A stretch of 5,468 nucleotides of DNA from Bacteroidota bacterium (lineage in GTDB: Bacteria; Bacteroidota; Bacteroidia; Bacteroidales; VadinHA17). Below are positions 1 through 4,923 of this stretch, in pieces. Location of the stretch: the NCBI GenBank assembly GCA_030628785.1, contig DAOVQI010000251.1, positions 1 to 5,468 on the forward strand, written 5' to 3'. How positions within the stretch are numbered: the stretch's first letter is position 1; every line of letters starts with the position of its first letter. The position numbers and the translations under genes are program-made. The notes beneath the pieces were generated by a model that saw nothing but the letters and a program-made list of their open reading frames with translations, was not told where the DNA came from and did no database searches.

Positions 1-3
1 AAA

Positions 4-58
4 ATTCCGGCTATTCCACTATTCCATTTTTCCAACATTCCAGCATTTCCCTATTCCC
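4..58. repeat. Degenerate tandem octamer array (ATTCCnnn)
   Basis: ATTCC or a one-base variant starts at 4, 13, 21, 29 (TTTCC), 37, 45/46 (ATTTCC) and 53, so the step is 8 bp with one 9-bp step. The last three bases of each unit vary. The array may continue beyond the left edge of the window. A copy in the opposite orientation lies at 4793-4852, and the 12-mer TTCCAACATTCC (30-41) is found there as its exact reverse complement. The function is unknown. It lies just upstream of the aminotransferase promoter and has no convincing reading frame. Confidence 0.75.
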
Positions 59-92
59 TATTTTTAAACATAAAAAAATCCTGAAATAAAGC

Positions 93-100
93 TAATTTTG
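93..100 (+). promoter_or_regulatory. Probable Bacteroidota -7 box of the aminotransferase gene
   Basis: TAATTTTG matches the TAnnTTTG -7 consensus of Bacteroidota sigma-ABfr promoters exactly. It sits 18 bp before the ATG at 119, which would leave a leader of roughly 10-15 nt. The position expected for the -33 TTTG element (about 69-72) reads CATA, so the upstream element is missing or weak. The region upstream of the start is A-rich and has no Shine-Dalgarno sequence, as is usual in this phylum. Confidence 0.45.
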
Positions 101-118
101 TAAAAAAACAACTTAACC

Positions 119-1318
119 ATGCCAAAGATATCAGAAAGAGGCATTCGTATACCGGAATCCCCAATCAGAAAATTGGTTCCATATGCGGAGGAAGCCAAGC
201 GAAAGGGAAAAACTGTTTATCATTTAAATATCGGGCAGCCAGATATACCGACTCCGGAAGTTGCCCTTAATGCCATTAGAAATACCGATCTGAAAGTAGT
301 CGAATACAGTCACTCAGCCGGTATCGAGTCATACCGCAGGAAATTGGCAAAATATTATCAAAACCTCGACATTCATGTTGACCATAATGAGATCCTTATC
401 ACCACAGGAGGCTCAGAGGCTATTTTATTCGGAATGTTGTCATGCTTTAACCCGGGAGAAGAAGTGATTATTTCCGAACCTTATTATGCTAACTATAACG
501 GTTTTTCAATTGCTGCCGGTGTTGAAATAAAACCTGTAACTGCATCGATTCAGAATGGATTCGCACTGCCCCCAATTGAAGAATTTGAAAGGCTGATCAC
601 ATCTAAAACCAAAGGGATCATCATTTGTAATCCGAATAATCCAACGGGATATTTATACTCGAAAGAGGAATTATTTAAATTAAAAGAAGTCATTAAGAAG
701 TATGATCTTTACCTTTTTTCCGATGAGGTGTATCGCGAATTTTGCTATGACGGGCATTCACATTTCTCTGCTATGCACCTTGAGGGCGTGGATGAACAAA
801 TCGTTATGATGGATTCCGTTTCCAAACGTTATAGTTCATGCGGAGTCCGGATAGGCGCACTGGTCACAAAAAACAGGGAAATTATTCAGACAGCTTTGAA
901 ATTTGCACAAGCCAGGTTAAGCCCGCCATCCTTTGGTCAAATTGCTGCTGAAGCAGCACTGGAAACGCCTCCAGAATATTTCAAGGAAGTATATCAGGAA
1001 TATATTGAACGCCGGAATTTTATGGTTGATGCTTTAAATAAAATGGAAGGCGTGGTTTGTCCGCTTCCGAAAGGGGCTTTTTATACGGTAACTCACTTAC
1101 CAGTTGACGACACTGATAAATTCTCACAATGGTTGCTGAGCGATTTTGAGTATAATAATGCTACCGTTATGCTTGCTCCTGCATCCGGATTTTATGCAAC
1201 GCCCGGACTTGGCAAACAGGAAGTTCGCATTGCTTATGTATTGAAAATTGAGAATCTGGAAAAAGCAATGAAGTGTCTTGATGAGGCATTGAAGGTTTAT
1301 CCTGGTAAAACCTCGTAA
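119..1318 (+). CDS. PLP-dependent class I/II aminotransferase (aspartate aminotransferase-like)
   Basis: Cytoplasmic fold-type I aminotransferase that should move an amino group between an amino acid and a 2-oxo acid using pyridoxal phosphate. The 399 residues are full length for the family. Landmarks in order: an N-terminal substrate-site stretch NIGQPDIPTPE (about 37-47); TTGGSEA (95-101), the cofactor-phosphate loop; NPNNPTG (171-177), with N174 expected to contact the PLP ring; SDEVY (201-205), with D202 for the pyridine nitrogen and Y205; SVSKRYSSCGVRIG, with K236 as the Schiff-base lysine and R244 near the phosphate; and R370 in EVRIAYV for the substrate carboxylate. All key residues are present. 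The ATG at 119 gives the usual N-terminus (MPKIS...PIRKLVPYA). The closest remembered relatives are Bacteroidota proteins annotated as aspartate aminotransferase, but the sequence alone does not settle the substrate, so no gene symbol is given. It is transcribed alone and converges with the M56 gene. Confidence 0.95.
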   Translation: MPKISERGIRIPESPIRKLVPYAEEAKRKGKTVYHLNIGQPDIPTPEVALNAIRNTDLKVVEYSHSAGIESYRRKLAKYYQNLDIHVDHNEILITTGGSEAILFGMLSCFNPGEEVIISEPYYANYNGFSIAAGVEIKPVTASIQNGFALPPIEEFERLITSKTKGIIICNPNNPTGYLYSKEELFKLKEVIKKYDLYLFSDEVYREFCYDGHSHFSAMHLEGVDEQIVMMDSVSKRYSSCGVRIGALVTKNREIIQTALKFAQARLSPPSFGQIAAEAALETPPEYFKEVYQEYIERRNFMVDALNKMEGVVCPLPKGAFYTVTHLPVDDTDKFSQWLLSDFEYNNATVMLAPASGFYATPGLGKQEVRIAYVLKIENLEKAMKCLDEALKVYPGKTS

Positions 1319-1338
1319 AACGAAGCTCCGGTTCGTTT
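1318..1338. terminator. Stem-loop at the aminotransferase stop, possible bidirectional terminator
   Basis: AAACGAA (1318-1324) and TTCGTTT (1332-1338) form a perfect 7-bp stem around a 7-nt loop. The stem begins on the last base of the TAA stop. The short T run at the end of the stem on both strands (TTCGTTT on plus, TTCGTTTT on minus) would let it act for both convergent genes. The stem is short and not GC-rich, so termination strength is uncertain. Confidence 0.45.
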
Positions 1339-1351
1339 GCAACACATGAAT

Positions 1352-1399
1352 CAACGATCCAGCCAGCCCGACAAATCGTTCTGGCGGGGAGGATCGTTG
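1352..1399. repeat. Nested inverted repeat between convergent genes
   Basis: CAACGATCC (1352-1360) and GGATCGTTG (1391-1399) are perfect 9-bp inverted arms. Inside them GCCAG (1362-1366) pairs with CTGGC (1381-1385), leaving a small asymmetric bulge (GGGGA, 1386-1390) and a 14-nt loop in which CGA/TCG can also pair. The element is much more GC-rich than its surroundings. It ends 5 bp before the M56 stop codon. Neither side has a proper T run, so it may be a dispersed palindromic (REP-like) element or an RNA 3'-end stabiliser rather than a canonical terminator. Confidence 0.6.
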
Positions 1400-1404
1400 T
1401 ACTG

Positions 1405-3057
1405 TTAATAAACACCCCTCTTAAGTCTAAGATCGAGATACTCTCCATCTTTAGCCTCCACTATTAAAGTCTTATATCCGACATATGAAATCCCCAGCCA
1501 TACTTTTTCTTTATCCACTTGCAAGGAGAATTCACCATTAAGATCCGTAATTGTGCCTTTAGTTGTATTCAACATTATTATGCTAGCTCCCGGTAAAAAT
1601 TTACCGGTATCATCATCAAGCACCTTACCTTTTATCAGATAGCTATTTTTTGAATTGCTGGAAACATAATCCTTTGTTGTAAAGATCATCACCCCGTTTT
1701 TTCCCTTTTCCCCGTATTTTTCAACTGCAGTTTCTCCCTTTAGAACACTGATGGACTGAATAATGTCTGTATCTCTTAAATACTTATCTACTTCTTCTTT
1801 TATTACTTCTTTTCCATCGATTATATATAAACCAGCATCAATTGAACTTAATTGTGTAGCAGACTTTTTTTCAGGATAATCGAGTTCCTTTTTGTCTGTT
1901 TTACGCTTTAAAACAATATTTAAAAATTCACCCTTTTTAGCTTTTACCACAAGGGTTTCATATCCTATAAAGGAAACAGACAGCATTATGTTCTCTTCCT
2001 TAACTTCCAGGGAAAATTCCCCGTTCTTATCGGTTATGGTACCTGTATTGGTATCTTTTATGATAACACTGACCCCTGGTAGTGGTTTGCCTGTATCCTC
2101 TGCTGTCACTTTCCCTTTTACCAGATTGCTTTCTGTTGAACCTTTTTGATCCTCAAAGGTACTTCCTCCGGAAAAAGGATTGGAAAATGCCAGGTTAAGC
2201 AATACTAACACAGGAAGAAGAAATAACACTCGCCATTTCCTTCGATTCGGTGATTTACTTTTTTTCATCATGATCATTCTTTTTTTACTAAATGAATAAT
2301 TAAACGTATGTACCAATCCCATATAGGTTTGTCCCAGGGAAAACCTGAGCAATAAGTTCTGATAATTCTGCAAGGGAATTCCCTGTCGTATGACGGCACG
2401 GTCGGCAAGAAATTCATGGGTTTCCTTAACCGACCTTCTGTAAAACCACACAAAGGGATTAAACCATTGAAAAACACTCAAACATTCTACAACAAACAAA
2501 TCAATACTATGGCGTTGTCTTATATGTTCCTTTTCATGTGTAATAATATTCGACAAATTACTTTCATTAATCTGAGAAGGATGCAAAAAAATGTACGAGA
2601 AAAAGGAGAAAGGACTTTGTATTTGTTTGCTGACCACTGCTTTCATCCCAAATATTTTCCGGACACCGTATTTCCTGATTTCATGAATAAGGAATCCTGC
2701 CTGATAAAATAGCCGGGCTGCCAGTAAAATAACACCTGTCAGATATAAAATTAAAACAACCCCATGCCAGGAAAATAAAATACTTTTTCCCTGACTAATA
2801 GTTACAGGATCTATAATAAACATTTCATTCAGATATACATATCCATCATGAATAACCCGAAGAGCAGGAATTTCATGAGCAACAGGTAAAAAAGCCCGGT
2901 TAATAGCTGGAAGAATCAAACAAAATATAGCAGCTGCCAGAAAATAAAACCTATTTATCTGGAAAAAAGTTTCTTTCCTTAAAAGAAACCAATATAGCAT
3001 ATGAAAAACAGCCAGTGCAATAGCCGTCTGAAGCAGATAGTTAAAAAATGCATTCAT
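1405..3057 (-). CDS. M56-family (BlaR1-like) membrane metallopeptidase with a SusC-like periplasmic module
   Basis: 550-residue signal-transducing membrane protease. Predicted membrane segments lie near residues 4-22, 36-52, 98-116 and 276-291. The zinc site HEKEH (174-178) is followed by ETHEFLADR (212-220), which supplies the likely third ligand, all on the expected cytoplasmic side. The very basic stretch before the fourth helix (about 259-276) places the C-terminus in the periplasm. That C-terminus is not penicillin-binding. It holds a CarboxypepD_reg-like domain (about 312-385), a TonB-plug-like segment (about 409-462, with IQSISVLKG and GKNGVMIFTTK resembling SusC/RagA plugs), and a second CarboxypepD_reg-like domain (474-547). 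In BlaR1 relatives, signal binding activates the protease and leads to loss of the BlaI repressor. The signal here is unknown. The ATG start overlaps the upstream BlaI-family stop as ATGA, implying translational coupling. The sequence shows no frameshift or missing catalytic residue. Confidence 0.92.
   Translation of the reverse strand: MNAFFNYLLQTAIALAVFHMLYWFLLRKETFFQINRFYFLAAAIFCLILPAINRAFLPVAHEIPALRVIHDGYVYLNEMFIIDPVTISQGKSILFSWHGVVLILYLTGVILLAARLFYQAGFLIHEIRKYGVRKIFGMKAVVSKQIQSPFSFFSYIFLHPSQINESNLSNIITHEKEHIRQRHSIDLFVVECLSVFQWFNPFVWFYRRSVKETHEFLADRAVIRQGIPLQNYQNLLLRFSLGQTYMGLVHTFNYSFSKKRMIMMKKSKSPNRRKWRVLFLLPVLVLLNLAFSNPFSGGSTFEDQKGSTESNLVKGKVTAEDTGKPLPGVSVIIKDTNTGTITDKNGEFSLEVKEENIMLSVSFIGYETLVVKAKKGEFLNIVLKRKTDKKELDYPEKKSATQLSSIDAGLYIIDGKEVIKEEVDKYLRDTDIIQSISVLKGETAVEKYGEKGKNGVMIFTTKDYVSSNSKNSYLIKGKVLDDDTGKFLPGASIIMLNTTKGTITDLNGEFSLQVDKEKVWLGISYVGYKTLIVEAKDGEYLDLRLKRGVY
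1417..1638 (-). repeat. Second copy of the duplicated CarboxypepD_reg-like domain
   Basis: Codes for residues 474-547 of the M56 protein. It aligns without gaps to residues 312-385, with about 43 of 74 positions identical by hand count. Shared landmarks are KGKV, DTGK, LPG, GTITD, NGEFSL, the GY pair and a terminal LKR. This indicates an internal domain duplication that has since diverged. Confidence 0.8.
1903..2124 (-). repeat. First copy of the duplicated CarboxypepD_reg-like domain
   Basis: Codes for residues 312-385 of the M56 protein, just after the fourth membrane helix and a short linker. It is the partner of the copy at residues 474-547. The plug-like segment lies between the two copies. 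Confidence 0.8.
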
Positions 3058-3434
3058 GACTTATTTTCATTTTCCTTCAGTTCATCCCGTATCTCCCGCA
3101 TCATTTCTTCCAGTTCCCGGATACTTAACTTATTCTCTTTTGCGAAAAAAGAAGCCATCTGGGGAAATGAATTGTTAAAGTATTTCTGCATTAATTCCCC
3201 AAAACGGAACTTTGTATATTCTTTTTTTGAGACAAGAGCATAGTACTCATTGGTAGTTCCATAGGACTTGTGGCTTACAAATCCTTTATTCTCCAGTACT
3301 CTGATAACCGTCGAAACAGTGTTATAAGCCGGTTTGGGTTCAGGTAATTGTTCTAAAACATCCCGAACCACTGCCCTTTGCAGATCCCAAAGAATATGCA
3401 TGATTTGTTCTTCAGCTTTGGTAAGTGTTATCAT
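3054..3434 (-). CDS. BlaI/MecI/CopY-family winged-helix repressor
   Basis: 126-residue cytoplasmic DNA-binding repressor of usual family length. The N-terminal winged helix (about 1-70) has the family hallmarks LTKAEEQIMHILWDL (4-18), AVVRDVLEQL (21-30) and the recognition-helix region AYNTVSTVIRVLENKGFVSH (36-55). The C-terminal part (about 72-123) is charged and helical, ending in IRELEEMMREIRDELKE, and should form the dimer interface. It is expected to bind palindromic sites in its own promoter and to be inactivated through the M56 protease encoded just downstream; the genes overlap by 4 bp. The start is well supported because residues 1-18 match the family N-terminus and a later Met (12) would cut the first helix. 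The predicted promoter lies so close that the mRNA may be leaderless. The target range beyond its own operon cannot be read from this window. Confidence 0.95.
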   Translation of the reverse strand: MITLTKAEEQIMHILWDLQRAVVRDVLEQLPEPKPAYNTVSTVIRVLENKGFVSHKSYGTTNEYYALVSKKEYTKFRFGELMQKYFNNSFPQMASFFAKENKLSIRELEEMMREIRDELKENENKS

Positions 3435-3438
3435 AATA

Positions 3439-3470
3439 CAAACATACTACTATTTTTTTAGTTTTGCAAC
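3439..3470 (-). promoter_or_regulatory. Promoter of the blaI-like/M56 operon
   Basis: On the minus strand TATGTTTG (3446-3439) is an exact TAnnTTTG -7 box. GTTG (3470-3467) is a three-of-four match to the TTTG -33 element, with a 20-bp spacer, in the normal range for Bacteroidota. The -7 box ends 4 bp before the ATG (3434-3432), so transcription should start at or very near the start codon. Palindromic operator sites cover the spacer and the -33 element. Confidence 0.65.
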
Positions 3471-3502
3471 TATTTTCATAGTTTTTTCACTATTTTTTTA
3501 GT
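3449..3502. promoter_or_regulatory. Three evenly spaced palindromic operators, probable BlaI-family binding sites
   Basis: Site 1 (3449-3462) and site 3 (3489-3502) are the identical 14-mer ACTATTTTTTTAGT. Site 2 (3469-3482) is ACTATTTTCATAGT, with arms extendable to AACTAT/ATAGTT at 3468-3483. All share ACTA-N6-TAGT dyad symmetry, and their centres are exactly 20 bp apart, about two helical turns. Site 1 fills the promoter spacer, site 2 overlaps the -33 element, and site 3 lies upstream, ending 4 bp from the NamZ stop codon. Dyads in front of a BlaI-family gene that overlap its promoter fit autorepression. Assignment to this repressor is inference from position. Confidence 0.75.
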
Positions 3503-3506
3503 AGGA

Positions 3507-4700
3507 TTATTCAAAATCTTTATAGATCAAATACTTTTTCCTGATTTTTTTATATTCCTTCAACCCTGCTTCCCAGGTTTTATAAATTTCTTCAGGACTT
3601 ACCCCGGATTCAATTTGCTTCTGCAGTTCTTGTGTTCCCGATAGTTTTGAAAAATAGCTGTTGAAAAAGTCTCCTTTCCCTTTCATGTTATTGTAAGCCT
3701 CAATAAGCCAGTCCAGGATGATTCTCCGTTCTTGCCAGAAAAACCTGTATTCAATATCTCTGAGGTCAACTCCCTTACATTCAATCCCTGAATATTTCGG
3801 ATTCGATGCACCTTCATTACTCTCCGGTGTAAATGAAAACGTTTCATTCACGTATGCCGGGTGACCAAATACCTGGAAAGGAAAATCTGTGCCGCGTCCA
3901 ACACTCATAATGGTTCCTTCAAACAAACAAAGAGAAGGATAGAGGTAAATCGAAAGCATATTCGGTAAATTTGGAGAAGGTTTTATTGGTAATTCATAAG
4001 CCTTGTTGTGGTCATAATTTTCACATGGAATACACGTTAATTTGCATCGAATGTTATTGTTCAACCATCCCTCACCATTAATCATACGCGCATATTCTGC
4101 AATGGTTAAACCGTGAACGATCGGGACAGGATGCATACCAATAAAGGATTTAAATTCCAAATCAAGAATAGGGCCGTCAATATAAAATCCATTCGGATTC
4201 GGACGGTCAAAAACAACGAATTCAACATCATTTTCTGCACATGCCTCCATAACGTACTGCATGGTGGAGATATACGTATAAAAACGTGTACCTACATCCT
4301 GTATATCAAATATCACTGTATTTACTCCCTCAAGATGCTCCGGTTTTGGCTTTTTAATCTTTCCATATAATGAAATAACAGGAAGACCGGTGGATGAATC
4401 CACATAATTATTTAATTGTTCACCCGCATCGGCTACACCCCTGAATCCATGTTCGGGCGTAAAAATTTTAACTACATTAATTTTCAAGGACAACAAACTA
4501 TCGAGGAGATGAGTGTCCTTTATTTTGGAAGTATGATTGGCAACCAGGGCGATTTTTTTACCTTCCAGAAGAGGAAGATACATTTCGGTTCTTTCAGCGC
4601 CTGTAATAATTTCCGTATCTGACTTCCCGCAAAAAAATAATAACTGGAATACTATAAAAAGAAAGCTTAGACTTATAACCGAATGGCTTGTGGTTTTCAT
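3507..4700 (-). CDS. DUF1343 / NamZ-type exo-beta-N-acetylmuramidase (GH171), probable lipoprotein or periplasmic
   Basis: 397 residues, full length for the family. Characterised members (Bacillus subtilis NamZ and Tannerella forsythia homologues) remove terminal MurNAc from peptidoglycan fragments, feeding wall recycling or MurNAc use. Conserved blocks: ALVANHTS (51-58); FTPEHGFRG with E83 and H84, then DAGE (91-94); SLYG..KKP (110-118); FDIQDVGTRFYTYISTM (131-147); FDRPNPNG (164-171); HGLTIAEYA (196-204); PSPNLP (241-246); and YPSLCLFEGT..SVGRGTDFPFQ (254-276). E83 in the EHG block is a candidate catalytic acid, but I cannot confirm it. The N-terminus has a hydrophobic signal (about 8-23) ending LFFC-G, so C24 may be lipidated, although Phe at -1 makes the lipobox weak. 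The gene is 72 bp upstream of the BlaI-family gene on the same strand with no visible terminator between, so readthrough is possible. It is divergent from the permease. Confidence 0.9.
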   Translation of the reverse strand: MKTTSHSVISLSFLFIVFQLLFFCGKSDTEIITGAERTEMYLPLLEGKKIALVANHTSKIKDTHLLDSLLSLKINVVKIFTPEHGFRGVADAGEQLNNYVDSSTGLPVISLYGKIKKPKPEHLEGVNTVIFDIQDVGTRFYTYISTMQYVMEACAENDVEFVVFDRPNPNGFYIDGPILDLEFKSFIGMHPVPIVHGLTIAEYARMINGEGWLNNNIRCKLTCIPCENYDHNKAYELPIKPSPNLPNMLSIYLYPSLCLFEGTIMSVGRGTDFPFQVFGHPAYVNETFSFTPESNEGASNPKYSGIECKGVDLRDIEYRFFWQERRIILDWLIEAYNNMKGKGDFFNSYFSKLSGTQELQKQIESGVSPEEIYKTWEAGLKEYKKIRKKYLIYKDFE

Positions 4701-4704
4701 AATA

Positions 4705-4711
4705 CAAAATA
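4705..4711 (-). promoter_or_regulatory. Weak candidate -7 box of the namZ-like gene
   Basis: The minus strand reads TATTTTG (4711-4705), one base short of the TAnnTTTG spacing. It ends 4 bp before the ATG at 4700. GTTA (4736-4733) lies about where a -33 element would fall. The arrangement resembles the BlaI-family promoter: both genes share the 11-mer TTTGTATTATG ending in the start codon. The call is tentative because the box is imperfect. Confidence 0.3.
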
Positions 4712-4792
4712 TTTATACTGTAAAAAAATATATAACTAACCAGTTAATTCATCATTCAATCACAGATTATCAGTTGTTATTGTTGCAAAACT

Positions 4793-4852
4793 GGAATATT
4801 GCCTGTCTGCCGTAGCTAGCAAAGGCGGGGAATGTTGGAATTATGGAAATGC
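4793..4852. repeat. Second octamer array (GGAATnnn), interrupted
   Basis: GGAAT-type units start at 4793, 4829, 4837 and 4845 (GGAAA). The last three are exactly 8 bp apart. This is the reverse complement of the ATTCCnnn array at the left end of the window, with GGAATGTTGGAA (4829-4840) matching 30-41 exactly. Units one and two are separated by a 28-bp GC-rich insert at 4801-4828. The rest of the 4701-4923 gap shows no supported gene. Confidence 0.65.
4801..4828. mobile_element. 28-bp GC-rich hairpin insert inside the octamer array
   Basis: The block contains CTGCC (4807-4811) that can pair with GGCGG (4824-4828), using one G-U pair, around a 12-nt loop containing the self-complementary GCTAGC (4815-4820). 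Removing exactly these 28 bp leaves GGAATATT, GGAATGTT, GGAATTAT and GGAAATGC in unbroken 8-bp register. This suggests a small palindromic element inserted into a pre-existing array. No target duplication is evident and no mobility enzyme is encoded, so the mobile label is tentative. Confidence 0.4.
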
Positions 4853-4871
4853 CTTGAATGATTAAAATTAT

Positions 4872-4900
4872 AAGTAAAAATACAAATTTTATTACTTTTA
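4872..4900 (+). promoter_or_regulatory. Possible promoter region of the permease gene, with AT-rich dyad
   Basis: TACTTTTA (4893-4900) matches TAnnTTTG at all but the last base and lies 24 bp before the GTG at 4924. No convincing -33 element is seen. The same stretch forms an imperfect dyad: AAGTAA (4872-4877) and TTACTT (4892-4897), extended inward by three A-T pairs with a one-base bulge at 4891. It could be an operator or just AT-rich sequence. Confidence 0.25.
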
Positions 4901-4923
4901 CATTCACTCACCATCTGACACCA

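Noticed and set aside
1..60. CRISPR-like array
   Set aside because: The units are only 8 bp with 3-bp variable parts, far too short for CRISPR repeats and spacers, and no cas genes are present.
1124..1448. Two overlapping minus-strand open frames across the aminotransferase 3' end and the convergent gap
   Set aside because: They run antisense to the conserved C-terminus of the aminotransferase or across the hairpins, have low-complexity, non-family-like translations, and conflict with the well-supported M56 3' end.
2416..2712. 98-codon plus-strand open frame inside the M56 gene
   Set aside because: It is antisense to the zinc-site region of the M56 protein, which has clear motifs; the antisense product shows no recognisable domain.
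3054..3434. Beta-lactam resistance operon (blaI-blaR1-beta-lactamase)
   Set aside because: No beta-lactamase or PBP2a gene is present and the M56 protein lacks a penicillin-binding sensor domain, so a resistance role is not supported.
4537..4815. 92-codon plus-strand open frame running from the namZ-like 5' end into the intergenic region
   Set aside because: It overlaps the signal peptide and first conserved block of the namZ-like gene on the other strand, and its tail reads through the spacer repeat; no domain is seen.
4858..4923. Upstream ATG at 4858 as the permease start
   Set aside because: The frame is open, but the extra 22 residues are polar, without family similarity, and would be encoded by the probable promoter/dyad region; remembered relatives begin at the residue encoded by the GTG at 4924.
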